Made by a program: the position numbers and the translations under genes
Assembly (NCBI GenBank): GCA_000467715.1
Contig: AJFK01000470.1
Span: 1 to 64,000, forward strand
Length of the DNA: 64,000 nt
Reading direction: 5' to 3'
Origin: Hysterium pulicare CBS 123377
Lineage: Eukaryota > Ascomycota > Dothideomycetes > Hysteriales > Hysteriaceae
The notes under the pieces: generated by a model
The model's input: only the letters and a program-made list of their open reading frames with translations
Databases searched by the model: none
What the model was told of the DNA's origin: nothing
In this document: in pieces, positions 33,216-44,555 of the stretch
Position numbering within the stretch: the stretch's first letter is position 1
Layout of the letters: each line of letters begins with the position of its first letter

Positions 33216-36200
33216 ATGTTGTGGCTTGCAGAAGCTTCCGCATTTTTAGCGGCGCTTTGCTGGTCCGGGGTCGATGCCGCAGCAACACCAGTCAGTCTCA
33301 AACATTTCTTTCTGCTCCAAACAACATCGTCAAACCAGCTCCCAATACCACATGAATGAACGAACAACTGTTGCGCTTCGTTGTATCCATCTTTCCTTTC
33401 CTCGCCATACATGTATTATCTGGACCACTCAATTGCGTCGTTGCGCCGTTGCTGACCATGTAAACAGTCTGCTAGTCCCACCACTCCCAATGCCAATATT
33501 ACCAACCCCGCTGCACTGAATAATGCCACGTCTCCTCCGTGGTACCCGTCACCATGGATGGACGGATCTGGACAATGGGCAGACGCATATGCAAAGGCGC
33601 AAGCTTTTGTCAAACAATTGACGTTGCTCGAGAAGGTCAATCTCACAACTGGCACTGGATGGGAGAGCGAGGCTTGCGTAGGAAATATTGGAGAGATTCC
33701 ACGCTTGGGATTCCCATCTCTGTGCATGCAGGATTCTCCCCTGGGTGTTCGTTTCGGTATGCGCCGAAGGATTGATCATATTCATAGCCCGAGTAGCTGA
33801 CCAGATATGCAGCTGATTTTGTTTCCGCATTTACATCTGGTGGCACCGTAGCCGCATCCTGGGACCGTGGTGTATGGTATCAACGCGGTTACCAAATGGG
33901 TATGGAGCACCGAGCAAAGGGGGTCGATGTCCAACTAGGTCCTGTCGTCGGACCGCTTGGTCGCAATCCAAAAGGAGGACGCAATTGGGAAGGTTGGTGG
34001 AATCGTCCACGAGTGTTGGGTTACAGACATTGATTTCATGCATAGGTTTCAGTCCCGACCCTGTTCTTTCTGGCATCGCTGTCGCGGAGACTGTCCGAGG
34101 CATTCAAGATGCCGGGGTGATCGCATGTAAGTAATGGATGCTCTGAGGCATATCTTGGCTAATAAGGAGAAAAAGGCACGAAGCACTACATCTTTAACGA
34201 ACAAGAGCACTTCCGATCACCAGGTGAGGTTGAAGGTGTTGGGTTGGTTGAGGGTATTAGCTCTAATGTTGACGACAAAACGCTCCACGAGTTGTACCTC
34301 TGGTAAGAGATTTCCACTCCAAATGCAATCTAAGCCTACACTAATTCAAGTTAGGCCATTTGCAGATGCTGTTCGTGCTGGGACTGGCTCAATCATGTGT
34401 TCGTACAACCAAATCAACAATAGCTACGCATGTCAAAACAGCTATATGATGAACAATATCTTGAAAGGAGAGCTCGGTTTTCAAGGATTCGTCATGAGCG
34501 ATTGGTCAGCTCAACATGCTGGAGTTAGCAGTGCACTTGCTGGTCTGGACATGACAATGCCTGGTGACACCGGCTTCAATACTGGCTTGTCCTTTTGGGT
34601 GCGCTCTTAAGCTTCTGACTCGGAGGTACAACGAGCTGACAACTGTGTAGGGCACCAATCTGACGATCGCCGTTCTCAATGGCACTATCCCAGAATGGCG
34701 AATCGATGACATGGCCACACGAATCATGGCCGCATATTATCTCGTCGGTCGTGACAGGACGTCGGTCCCGACTAATTTCAACTCGTGGTCAAGAGATACT
34801 TATGGGTACGAGCACGCGTATGCGGGGACTGGATATGGCCTGATTAACGAGCATATTGATGTGCGTGATGGACACGGTGCCGCCATTCGATCTGCAGCTG
34901 CGCGGTCGACTGTCCTCTTGAAAAACTCTGGGAACGTGCTTCCTTTGACTGGCCAGGAGAAGTGGACCGCCGTATTCGGAGACGATGCTACTGAAAATGA
35001 CATTGGCCCTAACGGTGGACCAAATCTATGTTCCGATCATGGTTGCGACAATGGCACTCTCGCCATGGGCTGGGGATCCGGAACAGCAGATTTCCCATAT
35101 CTGGTTACTCCACTAACCGCAATCCAAAATGAAGTTGTCGGCAATGGCGGCGTCGTTACGTCTGTAACTGACAATTGGGCATACACTGTTATTCAGAACA
35201 TGGCCAAACAGGCAAGCGTCTCTATCGTATTTGTTAACGCCGATTCCGGAGAGGGCTACATTACCGTTGATGGCAATGAGGGAGACCGGAACAACCTTAC
35301 GCTCTGGAAAGATGGCGACAAGGTGATTCAAAACGTCACTGGCAATTGCAACAACACAATCGTTGTCATCCACTCTGTGGGTCCAGTCTTGGTTGACGCA
35401 TGGTACAATAACCCCAACGTGACAGCTATCCTTTGGGCAGGTTTGCCGGGCGAACAATCAGGAAATTCAATTGCCGATGTGCTCTATGGCCGTGTCAACC
35501 CAGGAGGCAAACTACCCTTCACAATGGGTGCTTCGCAATCAGACTACGGAGTTGATCTGATTTACAACGTCACCAGTGGTCCTTATGCTCCGCAAGACAA
35601 TTTCGTAGAAGGCGTATTCATCGACTATCGCTACTTCGATAAATATAACATCACTCCGATATATGAGTTTGGCTATGGAATAAGCTACACAACTTTCTCC
35701 TACTCCAACATCAACGTCGTCAAAGCTAGTGCCGGTCCTTACACACCTACCACCGGCCAGACCAAAGCAGCACCAGTACTTGGAAACTTCAGCACCGACA
35801 CATCCAAGTATCAATTCCCATCCAACTTGACTTATGTCAACACCTACCTTTATCCATATCTCAACGCCACCGACCTGAAGGCTGCTTCAATGGACCCTGA
35901 CTACGGTATGGCTACCGATGACTACATTCCTGCCGGCGCTACAGACGGGTCACCACAACCGAAACACGCTGCTGGTGGCGCTCCAGGTGGAAACCCAGAG
36001 CTCTACGATGTCCTCTTTACCGTTACAGCGACCATTACCAACAACGGTACAATCCCTGGCGAAGAGGTTGTACAGCTGTATGTGTCGCTAGGTGGCCCTG
36101 ATGATCCGAAGGTTGTCCTTCGCAACTTTGATCGCCTAAGCATCCAGGCTGGTCAAACAGCCGATTTCACTGCAGACATCACTCGTCGGGACTTGAGCAA

Positions 36201-36306
36201 CTGGGACACGGTATCTCAAAACTGGGTCATCTCAAGTTACCCGAAGACTGTGTATGTGGGCAGCTCGTCGAGGAAGCTTCTCCTCAACTCTACGCTTAAT
36301 ATGTAA
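33216..36306 (+). CDS. secreted GH3 beta-glucosidase
   Basis: Extracellular enzyme of 883 residues that hydrolyses cellobiose and other beta-glucosides to glucose. Seven exons: 33216-33290, 33468-33756, 33813-33992, 34046-34126, 34176-34302, 34355-34598 and 34651-36306, all phase-consistent with CTRAY branch sites. A signal peptide starts [18 protein letters not shown]3 N-domain hallmarks are [66 protein letters not shown], and the nucleophile Asp275 in GFVMSDW. The second domain ([49 protein letters not shown]) and the C-terminal fibronectin type III-like domain ([29 protein letters not shown]) complete the usual layout. Many N-glycosylation sequons are present. An in-frame ATG upstream at 33132 exists but would bury the signal peptide. 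Confidence 0.93.
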
Positions 36307-37544
36307 GCATGGGCATAACGGTTATGATCTCGGAGTTGGTAAATGGGTTGAACTCGGTTATAGCGAAACCGTAATGATGAATTTTTAATAGCAGAGACTG
36401 GAGAGATTGTGATCTTGCTATGACTGATGACTCTTCTTGTAGATACATTCTGGGAAGGCTTTTGCTAGATGGTACGGGATAGAGTACAGTGGTAGCTATC
36501 TAATACAGATCTTGGCTCAACGTGTTGCTTTATTTCTGAGGAACTATTACCTGGCTTACCAACCAGTTTTGACCTCGGTGAAGTGATGCAGATGACTTTT
36601 ATGTCCCTGGCAGGACCCGTCAAGCTAGCTGAACGCAAAGACTATAGGTATCTAGGAGGAGACAAAAATAAAGAAGCCCCTTGTGCTCTCTAGACGTTCA
36701 TGTTGACTGGTTGACGGCTCAAGGTATACTCTTGAAGCGGCTGCGAACGTGTGGAGAGCGGTGACTTGCATTCCTTTAGGTGCATGATGACGAATGATGC
36801 CGTTTATCGAGTTATCGGCTGACATACGCGTTTGCGGCGGGATCCCACGAGGCAGAAGGCAATACCCCCGCCAAAGGAGTGGAGAGGAGCAACAATAGGC
36901 ACGACATCACACCAGCTCTTTGCGCTTTCTCTGGCAATTCGGGAAGAGTGAGCGTTGCCAAGCAGGAGGGTTCCTTCGCACCACCCCGGGCAGCCTGCGC
37001 ACAAACGCCTCAAACAGGCACCGCGGAAGACAAGCAATTGCGAGAGATACGCCAGATTTCCGCTCCGATTCCCTATCACTGTCCAATATCGACGCCTTTC
37101 CCGCGCTGTCGACTTCCGTAGTCTGCCGGTACTCCACTCGACCTTCGAAATTCGGTGCGTCGCAACTGACTCCGTTTGCGTACTCTTCGCGTCGCCACGG
37201 AAAGTCAATAACGCGACCTGGAAGGAACCGACGGCCTTACCAAACGACCACCTTCGCACCCACGACCTTCCACCACCCGCTTGCCCCCTTCGCATCCACG
37301 CCTCTGGCCGTTGATCGGATTGTTGACATACATCTCTTAGACTCGTTGGAATTGGAATTGGTCTTTTGGCTTTCGAGGTGAGTTGACCCTCCCGCCCAAG
37401 CCTGGTGGGGCGAACCTGTTGAATCATACCTGACGCCTTTTTCCACACGCTGCGACAATATATTTCTTGGTTCCCCGCGTTCAACGTAAACACACAAACA
37501 ATTCACTAACTCTTTTCCCACTTCTTCCCTAGACTCCATGCAAG
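36307..37544. other. intergenic region and forkhead leader
   Basis: 1.2 kb between the GH3 and forkhead genes. The last part looks like the forkhead leader. A probable 5' UTR intron spans 37378-37532 (GTGAGT donor, CTAAC branch, pyrimidine tract, CCTAG acceptor). An upstream ATG at 37538 opens a tiny reading frame overlapping the main start. Confidence 0.4.
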
Positions 37545-40172
37545 ATGCCGGCTTCCTCAAGTAGAAGACTTCGCTCCCGCAGGGAGCCCGACCTGCAGCA
37601 ATCTGATGCTGATACTCCCGAATCAATAGTGACGCCAACAAGAAAGCGCAGACGGGTACGCACCTCGCCTTTGAGACACAACAAATCATACTTGGATAGA
37701 CAAATAACAATTTCCACACAGTTGAACGGCTCTGAGCGCCCCGCCCCTGCCGTCGAAGATGCCCCCCGAAATCGAATAACCGAATCAGCACAGAGCGACG
37801 ACTCGAATAAGACAGTGTCTAATGGTGCTGAAATGGACGGACCGTCGGATCCCATTGACAGACAGAACCTTATCATCGCGCATCTGTTGACACCAAAGAG
37901 CTATACACCTAATGCATCCATCGATTATGCCAACGATCTACAAGCGCGTATGAATCCAGGCACAACCCCAGCATTTGCGAAGATTGCTGCTCGAGACTGG
38001 TGCTTCTTTGTCAAAAAGACAACCCTTCTGATCGGTAGAGCAGACTCGCAGGCTCGACCAAACCCGCCTCCAAGCTCACAAGGCGAAACATCTGGAGTTC
38101 TCAACAGTGATGACGTACCGAACAACTGGGGCGTTGATATTGATCTAGGTCCCGAGCGGCAGGTCTCTCGAATTCACGCGCAAATTGATTTTGATGCCAC
38201 TGTCCAATCATGGTTCATCACAGTCAATAGTAGGAATGGTTTGAAGCTTGATGACCAGACATTCTATCGAGGTGCCCGTGCGGAGCTTCATTCCGGTATC
38301 TGCATCTCCATCATGGGTACCCAAATGCTTTTCCTCCTCGCGAATACCGAAGACAAGTTCCACTCGATGCTTTGGCGCCAGGTCAAGTATGATGGCGAGC
38401 AGGAAGACTCGGATGGTGCCGGAAATCCACCTTACCGATCCCTTCCACATGCCCATCCCAAGGCTCCGACACCAAAGCGTGAGCATTATGATCCATTTCC
38501 GCCTTCATCTCACCCGCGAAACCAACAGCAGCGTGGTAACCAGTTGACATCGACTCCAGGCCATGCTCAACCCGGAACGCCCTTAGCGCTACGCTCAGCC
38601 GAGAAAGAGCCTAGGAGCAAGCAGTCGCCGTCGGCATACTCTCGTGGAATGATGTTGGACTCTACTGAGGAGATTGACTACAGCCTGGATTCCTCTAAGG
38701 ATATTAAGCCGCCTCACAGCTACGCGCAGTTGATTGGACAAGCCATCTTGAGCAGCCCAGAAGAAATGCTCACTCTTGCGAACATTTACCAGTTCATCAA
38801 GGACAAATATGCCTTCTTTAGATATAGTACGGGTGGTTGGCAGAATTCGATTCGCCATAACTTGTCCCTCAGCAAATCCTTCGAAAAGGTAGCTCGTCGC
38901 ACCGACGAACCAGGGAAAGGGATGAAATGGCGCATTGCAGATGATCAGCGCGACGAATTCGTGAAGAAGACGCTGTTTAGTACCCGCAAAGGACAAGCGC
39001 GCATGGGCTCTTCCGGACCGAACTCCCCAGCTCTGAAAGATCCCGCTCAAGCGACAGAACGTCTCGTAGGAGCCATCAACCAAGGTGATGGTATCGCGTT
39101 TCCTAAACTTGAAGGTGGAATCACGCATGTTAAGACACCTCCACGCTCAGCAACCCCTCCTTTGGCGTCTTATCCTTCAGCAAATGAATCGTATACACCT
39201 GATCGTGGACCCCGCCCCCAGCACTCGTTTGCAGGCTACAAGTCATCGGCCATGAATGGAGAGAAGGCGCATATGACACCTCCAGCAAAACGTCTTTTTC
39301 AGGACGGACCATTCAGCAATGTTCCCATTTTCGCCCACAGCTCCGATCTGCAAGGAGCTGGCGATAGTTCTGATAGGCCACAGGAGGGCTTACAGTCATC
39401 CCCAACCGCCGATGTTAAAGCCCAGCCAAGTGGGTTAAGAGACGGTATTGCACACTCGCCTCCGCCACTCTATTCTGACCCTGCGACCCACAATGTCAAT
39501 GGTGCTCCAGATGCACTTAGGGCAAACAATGCCGGCCTTGTCACCCCTCTCGTTACTCGTCATGCACCACGCCTTGCTCCTCCTAGCACCGCACAAGTTC
39601 CTAGCCAGTATATGAATTTCTCAAGCCCGGCTCCGTTCTGGAAGTTTATCGATTTGCCAAGCACACCCGCAGGAGTACCTAATCTCGACATTAGTCCTAT
39701 CAAAATGAAAAAGGAGGCAGAGAGCGAAGCCGATGCAGAGGAAGAGCCTCCTCAACCTAGCTCGCCGCCGCTGATGATCGAAGAAGGCAATAAGCGTAAG
39801 CGAGATTCGGAGGAAGAAGACGCAGACGAAGGTGCAGATGCCGAGGAGGATATGGAGATCAACAGCCCCAGCCGTACCGTCTCGAGACCAGTTAGTCGAC
39901 GCGATTTGGCCGGTATTGGATCGGGGGAACGATCAATGGAGAAACCTCCTGCTGGTATGAACGGACTTGGCATTAGTGCTGGAGGAATGGTCAGGGGACC
40001 GAGTCTTACTGCTTTCGAGGACGACGAGCCTGAAGGAATCGATCTCGCCAAGTAAGCTTTTCTTGTTTGCTAAAACGGTATAAGGTGCTAACACCGTAAC
40101 AGAGGATTTCAAAAGATCGGCAGTTTCCACCGCACTATGGCACAAAACCAAGGCACCGTCCGCGCTCCTTAA
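37545..40172 (+). CDS. FHA-forkhead transcription factor (Fkh1/Fkh2-like)
   Basis: Cell-cycle-type forkhead regulator of 858 residues. Exons are 37545-40051 and 40103-40172; the second encodes only the last 22 residues. An FHA phosphopeptide-binding domain lies at about 140-268, with LIGRA, VSRIHAQI and NSRNGLKL visible; in most FHA domains GR, SxxH and NG sit exactly there. The forkhead DNA-binding domain lies at about 388-475 (KPPHSYAQLIGQAILSS, then GWQNSIRHNLSLSKSF and GKGMKWRI). The FHA-then-forkhead order is that of yeast Fkh1/Fkh2, which with Mcm1 control G2/M genes; filamentous fungi normally have one such gene. Low-complexity and acidic stretches follow. The annotated start has A at -3 and is preceded by a weak upstream ATG at 37538. 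Confidence 0.92.
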
Positions 40173-41894
40173 ACTCCAATGCGCAACGCGTCTAAATGCT
40201 CCACTCATAACTTAATGCAAAGCTACTAAACAACGTTAACGTCCACCCACCACCACTCTCGTCCACTACAAATGCCACGAACCACATACTACCATGTAAC
40301 CACTTTACCATGTTAAACTCTACTCTTGGCATAAGGACATACCATTGACATTACAAGACTTCGGTAGGTCTCGTGCTTGGTTGGGTTCCCTGGTGGATTG
40401 GCCATGGCCTTGGGTATCTTTGCTCCTCTTACATTTGTTGCTTTTGTGTTTGTATCCACTGTATCATGTTCTTTGAACCTTCTTACTTTTCACAGTGGCT
40501 TTTTTCCGGCTTTGTTTGTTTGTCATAGATGGAATTTGCATACTTCACCCATGTTGAATAACCTTGTTCTACAAATTTGGGTTTTTATGCGTCTAGAGAG
40601 AGGTTGATTCTATGGATGCTTTTCTCCTCTTGTCTTTTCCCCCTGTTTTTCGCTTCCTTGTTTGTTTGCTGGCCTTCGACTTCGATTCCCATTTGCATCG
40701 TAGAATTCTTCAGAAGTCTACTTTCGGCGTTTTTTTCTAAACTAGGTGGTGGATAGCGCTCTGGAACTCAACTCACTCACACTTCTTCCGCTGACGATAT
40801 GAATGCCCTGTTATGGCTCTCCTTGCTGATCGATGATGGTTCGACTGAAGCGAAGGGAGTTTGTGAGCATTGGTGTGGGGAGTTTTATGTACCTAGTTGC
40901 GGGATTAGATCGGTAACGCATTTGAGAATTAGATTTGAAATATACTTTCGTCTTTGTTTGATTTTGCTTTGAAGTATAGGTACTGTCCATGCTATGTGAT
41001 ACGGTATTGGGTTTCTCGGCATCCAATGCACCATCACTTCTCAGGTTGTCTACCAAACTATCATCGTTCTAGGTATCAAGGTATCATCCATTTCCTCTTC
41101 CATTGCAGATAGGGTCCCCTTGCTTAGGAGGTAGCGTACGTTTGCGTAGGCTCTTTGGTCTACCCGCATCGCTCTGAAGAATTGAATGACGCCTAGCCAA
41201 AATGTGGTGGATGCACGAAGAAGGAAAGGGAGGTGCAGACGTAGCTAGTCCTTTCAGAACACTAGCGTGTTGCCGACGAAGCAACGAGGAGATCTAGCGA
41301 GGCTTATTAGAATAGTTTAGTTTTAGAATAATTAGATATTGAGAGAATTGTTAATTAGAAGAATTATTAACTAGAAGAATTATTAATTACTGCAATTATT
41401 AATTACTGCAATTATTAATTACTATAATTATTAAAATTCTGATATATACGGTGTTATAATGAGAACGGGGTGGGCTGCATCACATGTACCTACCTCATCC
41501 TACTTTAACTTCTCCCTAAACATCGCTTTACATTCTTCTTAAGCATCCACTTCAAAGACAAGGAACGCCCTCGCCCTTCTCCATCTCCATAAAGAGTTAC
41601 CAACCCTAAATGTGAAGAGCGTGAGGCTGAGTACGAGTGGCTTTTTTAGCGCATCAACTTGTGCTTCAGGCACGCGATGAGTAGCAACTCCGATCAGGCA
41701 TCCATTATATCAAAAGGACATGTACAACTGTCTTCTTCTCGATTCCTAATTATCAGTTAGACCATCCCTTTGAATAGCATCTATGAGCATTTCTCCTACA
41801 GCGCACTTCCTCAATTCTATCTCGTCTCATCGCAATCCCTATCTTTTCAATATCATTATTCTAAATCAATTTGCTTCGAGCACAAGATTACACC
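40173..41894. other. 1.7 kb intergenic region with AT-rich repeats
   Basis: Region between the forkhead and the F-box-like gene. It begins with a long T-rich probable 3' UTR and contains the 16-bp AT-rich tandem array listed separately. No gene is recognised. Confidence 0.4.
41346..41441. repeat. AT-rich 16-bp tandem repeat
   Basis: Six consecutive degenerate copies of a 16-bp unit related to AATTATTAATTACTGC start at 41346, 41362, 41378, 41394, 41410 and 41426. Copies three and four are identical; the outer copies drift. The array lies in an AT-rich pocket within otherwise balanced sequence. Confidence 0.85.
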
Positions 41895-43022
41895 ATGTCT
41901 CCTATATGCAAACTTCTCCGAAAAAGCCCTTCAAACAACCCATCACCGGCTCCTCGCACCTCCCCGCCTTCTCCAGCGGAAAAGCACAACACCTCATCAA
42001 GTGCCCTCTACCGACTTCCCGCCGAGCTCCTCCTCATGATCCAAGAGTATTCCTGTCCCGTCAGCACAATGGCCCTCCGAGCCACAAGCCTAAAGTTCAC
42101 CCACCTATTCTCTTCCCCACTCAGCTTCCTCCCCGACTCCAAAACCAAGCTCCTGCGCCAGCAATACAGCCACCTACTCCGCGCCTACCAATTCCGTCTA
42201 GGCTGCGAAGCCGAGCGATGCGGAACCCTACCACCAGACCAGCTAATGTGCAGCGTCTGCATGAAAAGCCACGACTCAGCCTTCTTCTCCGCTGCAAAAA
42301 AGCTCAAGAAACCAGAAGAACGCACCTGTATCGGCGCATACGGCGTTCTAGAAATCTGCAACCACCAACGCGCCACGTTCGCCGGCCTACAAGTCGGCGG
42401 CGTGAACGTGCAATGCCAGCTCTCTCACGGCGGGAATCTAAAGCCGGAGATGATGAGGGGGTCTGGGCCTGTGTATATGAACAGGGTTGAGGGCGAGGCG
42501 CGCTTAGTGAGAGAATATCATCTCTTGAGTGTCGAGATGGGGAAGAGGATCGCGGCTTTCGAGGTTCTGGAGGCGTTTTATGAGATCCGGGATTCGCTTT
42601 GTCCGCATCTTACGCCGGACTTGGTGGCACAGCTCTTGCTTGAACATCCGTATACTGATTGTTCGAATTTCATGAAGCATGGGAGCCATGTAAACGCGTC
42701 CTGTTCTCACACTTCTCGCGCGAGTTTCTTCGCTGGGTTGTGGAATGGTGGGAAGGGGGCGTTTTGTAAGCAGAAGATGTATTGTCCGGACTCTGACTGC
42801 GATACGCTTTTCTACCTCTATCGGAAACGCTACGCTAAGAGCTCAAACGAATCGCCTGATTGCTTGGTTCTTTGTGTTCATCGGAATCTGGGTATGTTAA
42901 GGGATGCAACGGATTTAAAGTGGATTAGTCAGTTGGTTGAACCGAATGATCTTTCGACTTCGGTGAGGCTGATGAGGTGGATTAGCGGAGGTGGATTGGA
43001 GGGAGGTGTTAAGCGGAGTTAG
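41895..43022 (+). CDS. F-box-like, cysteine-rich fungal protein
   Basis: Single-exon gene of 375 residues. The start is the first ATG of the frame. A short F-box-like motif occurs at about residues 39-60 (LYRLPAELLLMIQEYSCPVS) followed by a helix ATSLKFTHLF. The rest contains several cysteine pairs (GCEAERCGTLP, MCSVCMKSH, CPDSDCDTLFYLYRKRY) and conserved-looking HP/HG segments. It may bind metal. It resembles a family of hypothetical proteins in filamentous ascomycetes that carry an F-box-like start and no other named domain; I do not recognise a specific function. It is not part of the F-box family at 0.3-4.8 kb and 17-18.6 kb. Confidence 0.72.
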   Translation: MSPICKLLRKSPSNNPSPAPRTSPPSPAEKHNTSSSALYRLPAELLLMIQEYSCPVSTMALRATSLKFTHLFSSPLSFLPDSKTKLLRQQYSHLLRAYQFRLGCEAERCGTLPPDQLMCSVCMKSHDSAFFSAAKKLKKPEERTCIGAYGVLEICNHQRATFAGLQVGGVNVQCQLSHGGNLKPEMMRGSGPVYMNRVEGEARLVREYHLLSVEMGKRIAAFEVLEAFYEIRDSLCPHLTPDLVAQLLLEHPYTDCSNFMKHGSHVNASCSHTSRASFFAGLWNGGKGAFCKQKMYCPDSDCDTLFYLYRKRYAKSSNESPDCLVLCVHRNLGMLRDATDLKWISQLVEPNDLSTSVRLMRWISGGGLEGGVKRS

Positions 43023-43280
43023 GGGTTGGGGTCATTTGTGTTATGGAAGTTGGGGACCTGCGTGAATGAATTAAACAGTGTGTTATAATGAAAATCTCCC
43101 AATAGGAGTTTAAATTTCCTAACGTCCTAAAGAAGACATACCCTAGGATTCGTGTTGTACATCTATCACCTGTGCCTCTCGGAAATAAAATATGTCTATA
43201 AAAGCAAACCTTCCCATGAACCTGATAGAATGAGCTCAATCATGGCTCATCTATCCAACTAAGCCCGACGTTCTCCATCA

Positions 43281-44555
43281 TCAATAGTTAGGCAGAATAC
43301 ACTTCTGCACCAGAGCCTGATCCACCATACTCGCATCCTTTGTGCTATACGGCGTCTCCGAATACACATAATTCGTGCCAAAAGATCCAGCACCCCAACT
43401 CGTATACCCAAGGTAGACATCGGCGTTCTGACTATCCGACCAATCAATCAGTCGATTCACGAACAAAGGACCTAGCAAGAAAAAGCAACTTACTTGAGAA
43501 AATGCAGCATATCGCAGAAATACTTGATGCAACTATCGTCATTACTCCCACCCGTCTCACTCAGGAAAGCCGTCCTACCCTTCTTTCGCAACCACCACGA
43601 TAAAGGGCGCAGCGCCTCATCAATCATGTCAGTACTGCAGATCTGGTGTGTGCCAGTATGATCATAGTCCAAATAAACATGGATATCAAGCACCAATCCC
43701 TTGGTAGTCCCATCCGGATTCTTAACCCCAGCCAACGCATCATCATCGCCATCAAGCAGTTCACCCGCCGCACACCAATCCGAGCCAGGAAGAAGGATGG
43801 TGTTTTCTGTAGCGCCTTCGCTGCGGATGGCGGTGACGACGGACTGGACTGTTTGGACCCAGCGGGGGAAACTGAGGTTGTGCGGTTCATTCATGAGGCC
43901 GAAGACGACTTGCGGTGTGTTCTTGTACTTGGTCGCGATTTGCGTCCATATGTTCACCAGGTCGTCGTCTTTCACGCCGGCGCTCTGGCCTATGATCTGG
44001 CCGTTCCATCGGCCGTAGTTGTGGATATCGATGATGCAAAATTTCCCACCGTGACTCACGCAGCCTTGTAGTAAGGCATCATAGCTTGTGAAGCTGGCAT
44101 TGTCGAGAGGGCCGGAAAGTGTGTTGTTTACGAGATACTGCCAGCTGACAGGGAAACGGAATGCAGTGAGGTGATCGGTATTGATGAAGTGAGAGAGTTG
44201 ATCCAGACCTTGTTGGCCGGGTGGAGAGGAAGAAGAGAGAGGACAGTATCCGTCGAACGTGCAGCCGAATTCATAACCTGGGATGTTGACGCCTGCGTAG
44301 GTTACTGTGGTCGGAGAGCCAGGAGTGGGACTTGGGCCGGAACTAGGGCCAGGGCCGTATGGACCGGTGGTGACACTTTGAGGGCTGGTGGAAAGGGTTG
44401 CTGTAGGTCTTATAAGATGAAGTCCAATGTTTGAGAGCGATAGATGTAAACTTGCCTGACGCAGGAAGCCCTAAGACATGACGACGTGGACTCAAAGGTG
44501 AGCAAAAGATACTCGGAATTGCCAACAGGAGCGCAAAGAAGGTTGGGGTGTTCAT
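43281..44555 (-). CDS. secreted GH5 endo-beta-1,4-glucanase
   Basis: Extracellular cellulase of 385 residues in three exons (minus strand: 44555-44456, 44400-43494, 43431-43281). A signal peptide (MNTPTFFALLLAIPSIFC) precedes a Pro/Ser/Thr/Gly linker and the catalytic domain. Hallmarks match subfamily 5 endoglucanases such as Trichoderma EG2: FRFPVSWQYLVNN, IIDIHNYGRWNGQIIGQ, the acid/base Glu205 in LMNEPHN, LDIHVYLDYDHTGTH, and the nucleophile Glu315 in LSETGGSN, then VYLGYTSWGAGSF. No CBM1 is present before the linker, unlike EG2. Intron 1 (44401-44455) appears to be a GC-AG intron with donor GCAAGT; it alone preserves the frame. The product chain cleaves cellulose internally and complements the GH3 enzyme at 33.2 kb. 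Confidence 0.92.
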
